DNA of 64,000 nucleotides. Source: Youngiibacter multivorans. GTDB lineage: Bacteria; Bacillota; Clostridia; Clostridiales; Clostridiaceae. Below are positions 6,831 to 15,908 of the stretch, piece by piece. Where the stretch lies: the NCBI RefSeq assembly GCF_017873395.1, contig NZ_JAGGKC010000022.1, positions 1 to 64,000 of the forward strand, in the 5' to 3' direction. Below the pieces are notes generated by a model. That model ran no database searches and was not told the origin of the DNA. It was given only the letters and a program-made list of their open reading frames with translations. Within the stretch, counting starts at the first letter, position 1, and every line of letters starts with the position of its first letter. The position numbers were made by a program, and so were the translations under genes.

Positions 6831-8474
6831 ATGAAAAAGAAAGTGTTACTTCTTGCAAGTATCGTTATGACAGCTGCATTTGTGGCAACGGCATGCGGAA
6901 CATCTGCTCCGACTACGCCAACCACAGCTCCAACTACCCCAGCTGTTGAAAAGATACTGAGAACGAACAACAGCAGTGAGCCTGGTTCGCTTGATCCGGC
7001 GCTTGCTCAGGGAACCCATGAGTCATGGGTACTCGACCACACCTTCGAAGGCCTTATGAAAAGGTCAAAGGAAGGTCTCATAGTAGAAGGCATAGCTTCA
7101 AAGTACACGCTTGCCGATGACAATGTCACCTACACCTTCACACTCAGGGACGCTAAGTGGTCCAATGGTGATAAGGTTACAGCACAGGATTTCGAATTCG
7201 CCTGGAAGAGGGTACTCGATCCAAACCTTAAGGCAGAATATGCATACCAGATGTTCTATCTTAAGAACGGTGCGAAGTACAATTCAGGAGAGGCTAAGCT
7301 TGAGGACGTAGGAGTCAAGGCTCTTGACGAGAAGACCCTTCAGGTCGTTCTTGAATCCCCAACAGCTTACTTCCTTGAAATGGCAGCATTCTACACATAC
7401 TATCCGGTTAACAAGAAGGTTGTTGAAGCAAACGCAGACTGGGCAAAGGATCCTAAGAACTATGTATCAAACGGACCATTCAAGCTTACAGACTGGGTAC
7501 ACAATGCTTCCATAACACTTGAGAAAAATGACAACTACTATGACGCAGCCAGTGTAAAGCTTGACGGAATCGAGTTCGCAATACTCGAGGATGCAACAAC
7601 AGCATGGCAGAAGTATGAAGGCGGAGAGTTCGACTTCCTTACACCGATCCCAGGATCAGTCGTAGGACAGCTCAAGGCATCAGCCAGCAAGGAGCTCATA
7701 ATAGGAACTGACCTTGCTACATACTACTACAACTTCAACTCAAAGAGAGCTCCTTTCGACAACGCTAAGGTCAGAAGAGGCCTTTCGATGGCGATAGACA
7801 GGAAGACAATCGTTGAGAAGATAACTCAGGGCGGACAGACACCTGCAGAAGGCGTCGTACCATTCGGTATGTTCGATGAGAACGGCAAGGAATACAGAAC
7901 TGGAGTCGGAAACCTCATAAAGTATGATCTTACTGAAGCAAAGAAGATCTTCGAAGAGGGACTTAAGGAAGCTGGAATGACTCTTGAGCAGTTCAATGCA
8001 AAGGGCTTCAAGCTCCTGTACAACACTTCTGAGACTCACAAGAAGATAGCAGAAGCTGTACAGAACATGTGGAAGGTCAACCTTGGAGTTGAGATTGGAC
8101 TTGAGAACGTTGAATTCCAGGTCAAGCTCGACAGAGAAAAGGCTGGCGACTACGACATATCAAGAGCAGGCTGGATAGGTGACTATGGTGATCCTATGAC
8201 ATTCGTAGACCTGTGGGAATCAAAGTCAAGCTTCAACGATGCAAAGTTCAGCAATGCTGAATATGACAAGCTCGTTGCAGAATCAAAGGCTACTGTTGAC
8301 CAGAAGATAAGGATGGAGAACATGAGAAAGGCAGAGAAGATACTCATGGAAGCTATGCCAATAGCTCCTATATACTTCTATACACAGCCTTATGTTCAGA
8401 AGCCTTATGTAACAGGAATCTTCAAGCCAATAAACAGATATCCGTATTTCACTTACGCTGACATCAACAAATAA
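6831..8474 (+). CDS. oppA: Oligopeptide ABC transporter substrate-binding lipoprotein
   Basis: A 547-residue family 5 solute-binding protein. The signal peptide ends in a lipobox at Cys22 (ATAC), followed by a Thr/Pro-rich linker that spaces the domain from the membrane. The SBP_bac_5 domain starts at ILRTNNSSEPGSLDPA and shows FTLRDAKWSNGDKVTAQDF, NGPFKLTDW, RRGLSMAIDRKTI and the C-terminal PIAPIYFYTQPYV block, all standard for OppA. It captures peptides outside the cell and delivers them to OppBC. GGAGG lies upstream of the ATG. It heads a five-gene transporter operon and is followed by an internal hairpin that should make it more abundant than the membrane subunits. Confidence 0.95.
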   Translation: MKKKVLLLASIVMTAAFVATACGTSAPTTPTTAPTTPAVEKILRTNNSSEPGSLDPALAQGTHESWVLDHTFEGLMKRSKEGLIVEGIASKYTLADDNVTYTFTLRDAKWSNGDKVTAQDFEFAWKRVLDPNLKAEYAYQMFYLKNGAKYNSGEAKLEDVGVKALDEKTLQVVLESPTAYFLEMAAFYTYYPVNKKVVEANADWAKDPKNYVSNGPFKLTDWVHNASITLEKNDNYYDAASVKLDGIEFAILEDATTAWQKYEGGEFDFLTPIPGSVVGQLKASASKELIIGTDLATYYYNFNSKRAPFDNAKVRRGLSMAIDRKTIVEKITQGGQTPAEGVVPFGMFDENGKEYRTGVGNLIKYDLTEAKKIFEEGLKEAGMTLEQFNAKGFKLLYNTSETHKKIAEAVQNMWKVNLGVEIGLENVEFQVKLDREKAGDYDISRAGWIGDYGDPMTFVDLWESKSSFNDAKFSNAEYDKLVAESKATVDQKIRMENMRKAEKILMEAMPIAPIYFYTQPYVQKPYVTGIFKPINRYPYFTYADINK

Positions 8475-8512
8475 TACAGAAACAGTATTGTTTGTTCCTT
8501 CCAGAAGAATCG

Positions 8513-8542
8513 GAGGGCTATATTTAATAGCCCTCGATTTTT
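8513..8542 (+). terminator. Intercistronic attenuator between oppA and oppB
   Basis: GAGGGCTAT (8513-8521) and ATAGCCCTC (8527-8535) form a nine-pair stem with an ATTTA loop, followed by GA and TTTTT. It sits 31 bases before oppB inside the operon, as partial terminators or mRNA-stabilising hairpins often do behind binding-protein genes. Confidence 0.75.
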
Positions 8543-8573
8543 CTTTGTTATTCTAGAGATTAGGAGAGGTAAC

Positions 8574-9503
8574 ATGAAAAAGTACCTTTTTAAAAGGCTG
8601 CTATTATCAATCGTCACATTATGGGCAGTCGTTACAATAACCTTTGTCCTTATGCACAGCGTTCCAGGTAATCCATTTGCCAAGGAAGGCAAGATGCCAA
8701 AGGTCATTTACGAAAACCTACAGAAGCAGTATGGCCTTGACAAGCCGCTTCCTGAGCAATATGTCATTTATCTTGGCAAACTTATCAAGGGCGATTTCGG
8801 AGATTCTATGAAGTCCAGGACCGAAACCGTAAATGAGATGATAAACAGGGGATTCCCGGTATCTGCAAGACTTGCTGTACAAGCACTTCTTATTGCAATA
8901 ATACTTGGACCGGCACTGGGTGCTCTCGCAGCGCTTAACCAGAACAAAGCCCTGGATTATTTTTCGATGATTGTAGCCATAATCGGTATATCGGTACCGA
9001 GTTTCATCATGGGAACTGTCCTGATTCAGTTCGTGGCCAGGAACGTATCATGGCTGCCTATAGGCGGCTGGGGAACTTGGAACCATACGGTGCTGCCGTC
9101 TTTTGCACTATCGCTGATGCCTCTCGCTACAATGGCGAGACTTATGAGGTCCAGCATGCTTGAAGTTCTCGGACAGGATTATATCAAGACTGCAAAGTCA
9201 AAGGGTATAACAAAGGCCGCAGTAGTTTACAAGCACGCAGTCAGAAATGCCATTCTTCCTGTCGTATCAGTCCTCGGAACAATAATTTCGAATCTGCTTG
9301 TAGGAAGCTTCGTAATAGAGAAGATATTCGGCATTCCCGGACTAGGGAAATTTTTCACGACTTCAATCAGCAACAGGGATTACACCCTGATTATGGGTAC
9401 AACCATATTCTATTCACTGATCCTTATTTCAATGCTTTTCATTGTGGACATTGCATATATGTTCATCGACCCAAGGATCAAGCTCTTGAAGGAGGGACAT
9501 TAG
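8574..9503 (+). CDS. oppB: Oligopeptide ABC transporter permease
   Basis: A 309-residue inner-membrane permease of the OppB/DppB type with about six membrane segments. The N-terminal MKKYLFKRLLLSIVTLW helix and the HSVPGNPFAKEG block are typical of OppB. The cytoplasmic EAA-type coupling loop is at EVLGQDYIKTAKSKGI followed by HAVRNAILPV, which docks on the ATPases. It forms the channel together with OppC. AGGAGAGG precedes the ATG. The next gene starts two bases after the stop, so translation is probably coupled. Confidence 0.95.
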   Translation: MKKYLFKRLLLSIVTLWAVVTITFVLMHSVPGNPFAKEGKMPKVIYENLQKQYGLDKPLPEQYVIYLGKLIKGDFGDSMKSRTETVNEMINRGFPVSARLAVQALLIAIILGPALGALAALNQNKALDYFSMIVAIIGISVPSFIMGTVLIQFVARNVSWLPIGGWGTWNHTVLPSFALSLMPLATMARLMRSSMLEVLGQDYIKTAKSKGITKAAVVYKHAVRNAILPVVSVLGTIISNLLVGSFVIEKIFGIPGLGKFFTTSISNRDYTLIMGTTIFYSLILISMLFIVDIAYMFIDPRIKLLKEGH

Positions 9504-9504
9504 G

Positions 9505-10455
9505 ATGGAACTCCAGAACAAGAATGAAATTACCAAGGATATGTTCGAGCCTGCCCACAGGGAGGACAAGAACAAGGATGTCATCAAGAGGCCTACAATC
9601 AAATATTGGCCGGACGTATGGAGAAGACTCAAGCAGAACAAGCTTGCCATGGTCGGACTTACCATAATCGTCATATTCCTCATAATGTCATATCTTGGAA
9701 CCAAGATTTCAGGCTACTCGTATACTGACCAGAATTATGACAAGATAAACGTACATCCTGGTGCTGAATACTGGTTCGGAACCGATGAACTCGGAAGGGA
9801 CATGTTCTCGAGAGTCTGGCTTGGAACAAGATTTTCACTCATCATCGGCTTCCTCGCAGCCGCTATGGACTTCATGATAGGAGTCGTTTACGGCGGAATA
9901 GCCGGAATGGCAACAAGAAAGGTCGACTCGATAATGATGAGGTTCGCTGAGGTAATATACAGCATACCTTATCTGCTTATAGTCATCCTTCTATCAGTCG
10001 TTCTTTCAGGCGAAGGCGGAGGAAACAGCCTTGCTGTCCTGATACTTGCAATGAGCCTTACAGGCTGGGTCCCTATGGCTATACTCGTAAGAGGCCAGGT
10101 GCTTCAGCTTAAGGAAAGCGAGTATTCGCTTGCTGCGGAATCACTGGGTGCCACAAAGGGCTGGATCCTGAAGAAGCACATAATACCAAACACTTTGGGA
10201 CCGATAATCGTCAATGTAACTCTTACCATACCGAGAGCCATCTTCGCGGAAGCTACGCTTGGATATCTCGGACTAGGACTGCAGCCGCCTGACCCGTCAC
10301 TTGGTAATCTTTCAAACGACGGACTCATAGGACTTGCTGTAGGTAATGCATACCAGATCATAATTCCAGCCATATTTATCTCATTAATCATGTTTGCTTT
10401 CAACGTACTTGGAGATGGCTTGAGAGATGCCTTGGACCCAAGGCTTAGAAAGTAG
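9505..10455 (+). CDS. oppC: Oligopeptide ABC transporter permease
   Basis: A 316-residue OppC/DppC-type permease. It has the longer soluble N terminus usual for OppC, a first membrane helix near residue 50, the hallmark FGTDELGRDMFSRV block, and an EAA loop at YSLAAESLGATKGWI followed by KHIIPNTLGPI. The C terminus ends in LGDGLRDALDPRLRK, also typical. It is the second half of the peptide channel. GGAGGGACATTAG in the end of oppB serves as its ribosome site. Confidence 0.95.
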   Translation: MELQNKNEITKDMFEPAHREDKNKDVIKRPTIKYWPDVWRRLKQNKLAMVGLTIIVIFLIMSYLGTKISGYSYTDQNYDKINVHPGAEYWFGTDELGRDMFSRVWLGTRFSLIIGFLAAAMDFMIGVVYGGIAGMATRKVDSIMMRFAEVIYSIPYLLIVILLSVVLSGEGGGNSLAVLILAMSLTGWVPMAILVRGQVLQLKESEYSLAAESLGATKGWILKKHIIPNTLGPIIVNVTLTIPRAIFAEATLGYLGLGLQPPDPSLGNLSNDGLIGLAVGNAYQIIIPAIFISLIMFAFNVLGDGLRDALDPRLRK

Positions 10456-10468
10456 GGAGACAGAAGAA

Positions 10469-11479
10469 ATGGAAAAACTTTTAGAGATAAAGGACCTGAA
10501 AATTTCCTTCAAGACCTTCTTCGGAGAAGTTGAAGCTGTCAGAGGCGTAACCTTCGATGTAGGCAAGAAGGAGACTGTTGCGATAGTCGGAGAATCCGGC
10601 TGTGGAAAATCAGTCACCGCTGCCGGCGTAATGCAGCTTCTGCCAATGCCTCCGGCATTCTATAAGGGCGGAGAGATAATCTTTGACGGAGAGAACCTCC
10701 TGGACAAGAGTGAAAAAGAGATGCAGGGAATCAGGGGAAAGAGGATCGCGATGATCTTCCAGGACCCGATGACCAGCCTTAACCCGACCATGAGAGTTGG
10801 TGACCAGATTGTTGAATCCCTTATCAAGCATACCGGGATAAGCAGGAAGGAAGCTGACCAGAAGGCAATAGAGATGCTCGAACTGGTCTCCGTACCGCAG
10901 CCTGAAAAGAGGGTTAGGCAATACCCTCATGAATTCTCAGGCGGCATGAGGCAGAGGGTAATGATTGCGCTTGCCATGGTCTGTGACCCACAGCTACTGA
11001 TTGCGGACGAGCCGACTACAGCTCTGGATGTTACTGTCCAGGCCCAGATACTTGACCTCATGAAGGACATACAGCAGAAGTTCGGAATGTCCATAATCAT
11101 AATCACTCATGACCTTGGAGTAGTTGCCGACGTAGCAGACAGACTTGTTGTCATGTATGCCGGTCAGATACTGGAACAGGGAACAACTGAGGAGATATTT
11201 GAAAATCCGATGCACCCATACACAAGAAGGCTGCTGGGCTCCGTTCCAAGGCTCGACATGAGCAAGGACAAGCCACTGAACTCCATCGACGGAACTCCTC
11301 CAGATTTGTACATTCCTCCTAAGGGCTGTTCATTCTATGACAGATGCTCTGATGCCATGAAGATCTGCAAGGACAACCTTCCAGAATTCATTGAGCATAC
11401 TGATGAGCACAGGTCGAGATGCTGGCTGAATCACCCGATGGTGATCATGAAGAAGGATACCAAGGGAGGTCAGGCATGA
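10469..11479 (+). CDS. oppD: Oligopeptide ABC transporter ATPase, OppD type
   Basis: A 336-residue ABC ATPase. Walker A is GESGCGKS near residue 45, the Q-loop is IFQDPMTSLNP, the signature is FSGGMRQR, Walker B is LLIADEPTTALD, and the switch histidine is in ITHDLG. The C-terminal oligopeptide extension carries the four cysteines of CSFYDRC, MKICK and SRCWL, a likely Fe-S or Zn site in this family. The open frame begins 14 codons earlier inside oppC, but AGGGAGAC before the ATG at 10469 marks the start. Its stop overlaps the oppF start by four bases. Confidence 0.95.
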   Translation: MEKLLEIKDLKISFKTFFGEVEAVRGVTFDVGKKETVAIVGESGCGKSVTAAGVMQLLPMPPAFYKGGEIIFDGENLLDKSEKEMQGIRGKRIAMIFQDPMTSLNPTMRVGDQIVESLIKHTGISRKEADQKAIEMLELVSVPQPEKRVRQYPHEFSGGMRQRVMIALAMVCDPQLLIADEPTTALDVTVQAQILDLMKDIQQKFGMSIIIITHDLGVVADVADRLVVMYAGQILEQGTTEEIFENPMHPYTRRLLGSVPRLDMSKDKPLNSIDGTPPDLYIPPKGCSFYDRCSDAMKICKDNLPEFIEHTDEHRSRCWLNHPMVIMKKDTKGGQA

Positions 11480-12465
11480 TGGAACCACTAATAAGCATCA
11501 GGAACCTCAAGAAGCACTTTCAAGTCACCGGTGGAGTCCTGAAGGCCGTTGACGGAATCAGCCTGGACATTTATGAAGGCGAGACCGTAGGTCTTGTCGG
11601 AGAATCAGGCTGCGGAAAATCTACAGCAGGCAGGACGATAGTAAGGATATACGAGCCGACGGAAGGTCAGCTTTTCTACAAGGGACAGGACATATATACT
11701 CTTTCAAGGAAGGAGATGCATGAGGTAAGAAGGAATTTCCAGATGATATTCCAGGACCCCTATGCTTCACTGAATCCAAGAATGACAGTCCTTGATATTG
11801 TTGCGGAGCCCCTTGATGTTCATGGCATATACAAGAACTCCGATGAGAGGAAAAAGAGGGTTTTGGAACTTCTCGAGCTTGTCGGATTAAATGATGAGCA
11901 CGCGATGAGATTCCCTCACGAGTTCTCAGGCGGACAGAGGCAGAGGATAGGCATAGCGCGAGCTCTTGCCCTTAACCCTAAATTCATCGTCTGCGATGAG
12001 CCTATTTCAGCTCTTGACGTTTCCATTCAGGCACAGGTAGTAAACCTCCTGAAGGACCTTCAGAACAAGCTGGGACTGACTTACCTCTTCATTGCCCATG
12101 ACCTTTCAATGGTCAGATACATTTCCGACAGAGTTGGTGTAATGTACCTTGGACATATGATGGAGCTGGCTGATGCTGAAGAGCTTTACAATGAGCCACT
12201 TCATCCATACACTATGGCGCTGCTTTCAGCTATCCCGATACCTGACCCTGAAATTCAGAGAAACAGGAAGAGGATAGTACTTGAAGGCGACGTGCCAAGC
12301 CCCATCAATCCTAAGGAAGGCTGCAGGTTCGTCGAAAGATGTCCTTATGCCATCCAGAAGTGCAGGGATATCACCCCTGAATTCGAAGAAATCAAGGAAA
12401 GGCACTACGCTGCATGCCATAGGGCGAAAGAGCTCATGGAGAATAACGCGAAGAGCAAGATTTAA
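11476..12465 (+). CDS. oppF: Oligopeptide ABC transporter ATPase, OppF type
   Basis: A 329-residue partner ATPase to OppD. Walker A is GESGCGKST, the Q-loop is IFQDPYASLNPRMTV, the signature FSGGQRQRIGIARAL, Walker B FIVCDEPISALDVS and the switch region FIAHDLSMV. The C-terminal extension has CRFVERCPYAIQKC, the cysteine pattern of OppF. The start uses the first of two adjacent ATG codons, overlapping the oppD stop (ATGA), with GGAGG just upstream. The operon ends here at a terminator. Confidence 0.95.
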   Translation: MMEPLISIRNLKKHFQVTGGVLKAVDGISLDIYEGETVGLVGESGCGKSTAGRTIVRIYEPTEGQLFYKGQDIYTLSRKEMHEVRRNFQMIFQDPYASLNPRMTVLDIVAEPLDVHGIYKNSDERKKRVLELLELVGLNDEHAMRFPHEFSGGQRQRIGIARALALNPKFIVCDEPISALDVSIQAQVVNLLKDLQNKLGLTYLFIAHDLSMVRYISDRVGVMYLGHMMELADAEELYNEPLHPYTMALLSAIPIPDPEIQRNRKRIVLEGDVPSPINPKEGCRFVERCPYAIQKCRDITPEFEEIKERHYAACHRAKELMENNAKSKI

Positions 12466-12486
12466 GGAGCCGAAAGGCTCCTTTTT
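12466..12486 (+). terminator. Terminator of the opp operon
   Basis: GGAGCC (12466-12471), GAAA tetraloop, GGCTCC (12476-12481), then TTTTT, starting directly after the oppF stop codon. Confidence 0.92.
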
Positions 12487-12623
12487 CAGTTAAACAAATA
12501 AACCATCTGCTCCAAATCATAACTGAATATTAACAGTCTTTGAGTAGGATATGTGCTATATTGAATACATTAAGAGAATGTTTATTGTATATTGAAAGAA
12601 ATTTATACTATGAGGAGAGTATC

Positions 12624-13037
12624 ATGAGGGAATTCAGCAATTTGATGGGATCACTTACTGCAATTCTATTTACCATAGCTTTCCTGAACAGACCAATAAA
12701 GGTCATAAACAGAAGATACGGAAAGCAAATAGCGAAAACTTCCTTCAAGGCTTCATTCCAGACCTTGATGAGGTTTCTTGTGAAGAACCACAAGCTTTTC
12801 GGAGCCCTGGCTGGTGCTTCCGCCCTCATTCATGGATTGATGAAGTTTTCACTAAATGGCTTTGTTGCCAGCGGATTCCTGACTCTTTCCCTTATAATGC
12901 TGCAGGGAGTCCTGGGAGGCTATGGCTTCAGGAAGATGAAGGGAAAAGCCGGGGTTTGGCTTAAGATACACCGACTCATACCGTACCTTGTATTCCTGTC
13001 AATCTTCAATCATGTGGTAGTTAAGCTATTCTGGTAG
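12624..13037 (+). CDS. Small four-histidine membrane protein, likely b-type haem binder
   Basis: A 137-residue protein with about four membrane helices. Two helices each carry a pair of histidines with exactly 13 residues between them: one starting NHKLFGALAGAS and ending in ALIH, the other starting IHRLIPYLVFLS and ending in IFNH. That HX13H spacing is what bis-haem cytochrome b and ferric-reductase-type domains use to hold two haems between helices. I infer a minimal b-type cytochrome; no partner dehydrogenase or flavin domain is adjacent. The frame opens earlier at 12540, but GAGGAGAG before the ATG at 12624 fixes the start. No exact family name is recognised. Confidence 0.65.
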   Translation: MREFSNLMGSLTAILFTIAFLNRPIKVINRRYGKQIAKTSFKASFQTLMRFLVKNHKLFGALAGASALIHGLMKFSLNGFVASGFLTLSLIMLQGVLGGYGFRKMKGKAGVWLKIHRLIPYLVFLSIFNHVVVKLFW

Positions 13038-13140
13038 ATAGCAGACTATATTAATTAGTAAATTTTGTTGACCTGGTTTAATTGTTAGTTTTGATGAACC
13101 AGCTGATTAGCTAATTTTGACTATTTTAAATAGCACCCAA

Positions 13141-13180
13141 AGTAATAGCAGCCCGGGATTCCCGGACTGCTATTACTTTT
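13141..13180. terminator. Bidirectional terminator between convergent genes
   Basis: AGTAATAGCAG (13141-13151) pairs with CTGCTATTACT (13166-13176), with a further CCGGG/CCCGG inner stem, giving a long hairpin ending in TTTT on the plus strand. It separates the four-histidine membrane gene from ddh. Confidence 0.85.
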
Positions 13181-13192
13181 GTATCGCTATTC

Positions 13193-14167
13193 TTACAGCA
13201 TCTCTTTTCTGAGCTCTTCAGGTGTCTTTGCTGAAATGAGCGAGAAGGGGATATCAAGAACTGTGAATGCTCCTGACTTTCCTTCCTTTGCAAGCCTGTG
13301 GCAAGCTCTCGCATATGCGGCAAGGACTGAAGATGTGAATTCAGGATTGGAGTCAAGCTTCAGGCTGAACTCGAATCTCTGTACCACGCCTTCGCTGGTT
13401 TCTCCGGTCCTTATGACGAATCCGCCGTGTGGTATCCCGCCATGCTTTTCCTTGAGTTCATCAAGGCTGATGAAGGTCACGGTGGTGTCGTATGGCTCGA
13501 AATAGTTTGGCATTGTCACTATCTCTTTTTCTATCCTTGCTTTGTCAGCTCCATCCTTTGCAACTACGAAGCATACTCTCTTGTGCTTTTCCCTTGCTGT
13601 GAAGTCTTTGCCTTCACCTGATCTTGCAGAGGCAAGAGCTTCCTCTACCGGAACAGTATACTGCCTTGCATCAACGACTCCCTCAATCCTTCTGATCGCA
13701 TCTGAGTGTCCCTGGCTTACGCCTTCTCCCCAGAACGTGTAGTCCTTACCTGATGGAAGCACTGCATTTGCAAGTACCCTGTTCAGGGAGAACAGGCCCG
13801 GATCCCAGCCTACGCTGATGATGCTGGTTTTTCCTGATGCCTTTGCGCTCGCTTCTACTCCTGCAAAATAACCAGGTATCTCACCATGGTTGTCATAGCT
13901 GTCAACTGTGTTGAAAAGCTTGTTGATTTCAACAGTCTGCTTAGGCAGGTCAGTTGCACTGCCTCCGCAAAGGACCATGACATCTATAAGACCCACGAAA
14001 TCCTTCATGTCATCCATCTTATATACCGGTGACTTTGCCTGAACAGTCGAGGGATCTCTTCTGGTGAAGACTCCAACTACCTCCAGGTCTGAATTCCTTT
14101 CTACTGCAAGCTCAAGACCTCTGCCAAGGTTACCATAACCGACTATTCCTATTTTAGTTTTTCCCAT
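13193..14167 (-). CDS. ddh: meso-Diaminopimelate dehydrogenase
   Basis: A 324-residue NADPH-dependent oxidoreductase that converts tetrahydrodipicolinate, ammonia and NADPH to meso-diaminopimelate in one step (EC 1.4.1.16), feeding lysine and peptidoglycan synthesis. The Rossmann loop is GIVGYGNLGRG at the N terminus, followed by GVFTRRDP. The substrate-binding blocks MVLCGGSATDLP, VDSYDNH, SVGWDPGLFSLNR, FWGEGVSQGHSDA and GGIPHGGFV all match the Ddh family. Length is as expected. GGAGG lies ahead of the ATG. It is transcribed alone between a bidirectional terminator and its own upstream region. Confidence 0.95.
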   Translation of the reverse strand: MGKTKIGIVGYGNLGRGLELAVERNSDLEVVGVFTRRDPSTVQAKSPVYKMDDMKDFVGLIDVMVLCGGSATDLPKQTVEINKLFNTVDSYDNHGEIPGYFAGVEASAKASGKTSIISVGWDPGLFSLNRVLANAVLPSGKDYTFWGEGVSQGHSDAIRRIEGVVDARQYTVPVEEALASARSGEGKDFTAREKHKRVCFVVAKDGADKARIEKEIVTMPNYFEPYDTTVTFISLDELKEKHGGIPHGGFVIRTGETSEGVVQRFEFSLKLDSNPEFTSSVLAAYARACHRLAKEGKSGAFTVLDIPFSLISAKTPEELRKEML

Positions 14168-14234
14168 TCTTGAGTCCTCCTCATTTGATATGTCTAGTAC
14201 AGTTTAGCACACACTTGTATTTGCTGTGAACGAC

Positions 14235-14276
14235 AAACCCGAAGCTCCTGCAAAAAAATTGCATCGCTTCGGGTTT
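14235..14276 (-). terminator. Terminator of the EamA transporter gene
   Basis: AAACCCGAAGC (14235-14245) and GCTTCGGGTTT (14266-14276) pair, with an inner TGCA/TGCA pairing around a run of A. On the minus strand it lies 15 bases after the EamA stop. Confidence 0.8.
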
Positions 14277-14291
14277 AAGGTTGAAACTTAT

Positions 14292-15182
14292 CTATCTGAG
14301 GAACATTATGCCAACGCCTGCAACACCGATTATCGCACCCAATACCTCCTTGAATGCCACCTTCTCCTTGAAGAAGAGGATTGAAACAGGAAGTATGAGC
14401 ACTGGTACCACACCCATAAGGGTTGAAGCTACACCTGTGCTTGTGTGCTTCACTGCCAGGAGGGATAGTGACACACCGACCACAGGACCGAAAAGCGAAC
14501 CGATTGTGATTCCGGTCATTGTCTTCCTGTCCTTGAGAGCTGACCTGAAGTTGTTCCAGTTTCGGGTAAACGCTATTATCACAGCAAAGCATACTATCCC
14601 GGTAAGAATCCTTACCTCGGTTGCCACGAAAGGATTGAGGTCCTTTACTCCGAGCTTCGAGAATATCATCCCGAGGCCCTGGCCGAATGCGCCAAGGAAT
14701 GCGTAGGTAAGGCCTTTAAGAGGATGCCTTATGACAACACGATTGGTTCCTTTTTCCTTCCCCAGTACAACCAGTGCGATGCCTGAAAGTGTTACGGCCA
14801 TACCTGTCATCTGCATGGCTGTCAAAGTCTCGCCCAGTATAAGATAACCCATGACCGCAGTAAGCGGTGGTGCCATTGACATTATAAGCAGGGATATCCT
14901 GGCTCCGATCTCAATGTATGCCTGGAACAGGAACAAGTCCCCAAGCACAAAGCCTATGATTCCTGAAATCATTAGATATCCTATGCCGCTTGATGTCAGG
15001 CCCGTATTCCTGAAGCCGTCGGTCAGGAAATAGTTGATGACCGTTATTATAAGGAAAGCTACGATAAGCCTCATTAGGTTCAGGACAAGCGTGCCTACAC
15101 GTTTACCCGAATACTCAAAGGATGTGGACGACACCACCCAGCAGAACGCGGTTCCAAGAGCTGCAATTTCACCGATTAACAT
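14292..15182 (-). CDS. EamA/DMT-family transporter
   Basis: A 296-residue inner-membrane protein with about ten helices in two EamA repeats (roughly residues 1-140 and 150-295), the second starting at KGLTYAFLGAFGQGLGMIFSK. The repeat endings, PPLTAVMGYLILGETLT and PVLILPVSILFFKEKVAF, are the classical EamA marks. Family members export or import amino acids, nucleosides or other metabolites; the substrate is unknown. A GGAAGTG ribosome site precedes the ATG. The lrgB stop lies 18 bases upstream, so cotranscription with lrgAB is possible. Confidence 0.9.
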   Translation of the reverse strand: MLIGEIAALGTAFCWVVSSTSFEYSGKRVGTLVLNLMRLIVAFLIITVINYFLTDGFRNTGLTSSGIGYLMISGIIGFVLGDLFLFQAYIEIGARISLLIMSMAPPLTAVMGYLILGETLTAMQMTGMAVTLSGIALVVLGKEKGTNRVVIRHPLKGLTYAFLGAFGQGLGMIFSKLGVKDLNPFVATEVRILTGIVCFAVIIAFTRNWNNFRSALKDRKTMTGITIGSLFGPVVGVSLSLLAVKHTSTGVASTLMGVVPVLILPVSILFFKEKVAFKEVLGAIIGVAGVGIMFLR

Positions 15183-15200
15183 ATTACACTTCCAATCAAA

Positions 15201-15908
15201 TTAAATTCCGGAAAGAGCAAGTAGAAGCGGGGCAAGAACTACAGTTATGAGTCCTGCGATTCCAATCGAAAGGCCGCTCATGGCGCCTTCTGTTTCACCC
15301 ATTTCGACAGCCTTGGCTGTTCCAAGCGCATGGGCAGCAGTTCCGATTGCTACCCCTTTGGCTACCGGATCCTTCAGCCTTGCAGCCTTCATGACAAGAG
15401 GTACCATTATGGCACCCAATGTTCCTGTAACAAATATGGAGACAACCGTTATAGGCACTATACCCCCAAGCTCTTTTGATATTTCAAGGCCAATTGCTGT
15501 AGTCACCGATTTAGGGATCATAGATACAATTATTGCGCGGTCAATGCCAAGCAGCTTGGAGAACAGCAGTATGCTTGTTATGCTTGCAAGCGTTCCAGCG
15601 AATATACCGGTAAGTATCGCGACATAGTGACTCTTAAGGAGTTCAAAGTTCCTGTAGAGCGGTACTGAAAGGACAATCACTGAAGGCCCAAGCATGAAGC
15701 TTAACATTGCTCCGCCTGCACTATAGTTCTCAACGGGCACCTTCAGTGCTACAAGCACAAATATGACAATCGCCGTAGAGACCACAAGGGGACTCAGAAG
15801 GGGATTCCTGACCCTCTTGAATACATACACGCCTATCCTGTATGCCAGGAAGGATATGGCAAGTCCGAAAAGAGGGGATTTTGTCAATGCAAACAGTCTA
15901 TCGATCAT
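15201..15908 (-). CDS. lrgB: LrgB/CidB-family membrane protein
   Basis: A 235-residue membrane protein with about seven helices and the conserved LrgB blocks SMIPKSVTTAIGLEISKELG, GTLGAIMVPLV and GTAAHALGTAKAVEMGE. LrgAB-type pairs influence murein hydrolase export and, in several species, pyruvate uptake. Start ATG overlaps the lrgA stop by four bases, so the two subunits are translationally coupled. No LytSR-type two-component system is nearby, so control is not evident. Confidence 0.9.
   Translation of the reverse strand: MIDRLFALTKSPLFGLAISFLAYRIGVYVFKRVRNPLLSPLVVSTAIVIFVLVALKVPVENYSAGGAMLSFMLGPSVIVLSVPLYRNFELLKSHYVAILTGIFAGTLASITSILLFSKLLGIDRAIIVSMIPKSVTTAIGLEISKELGGIVPITVVSIFVTGTLGAIMVPLVMKAARLKDPVAKGVAIGTAAHALGTAKAVEMGETEGAMSGLSIGIAGLITVVLAPLLLALSGI

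Noticed and set aside
14281..14706. Long open frames opposite real genes (here, and for example 32257-32778, 42467-42934, 60180-60860)
   Set aside because: They lie fully antisense to well-matched genes, have no ribosome site, and their composition follows codon bias of the opposite strand.
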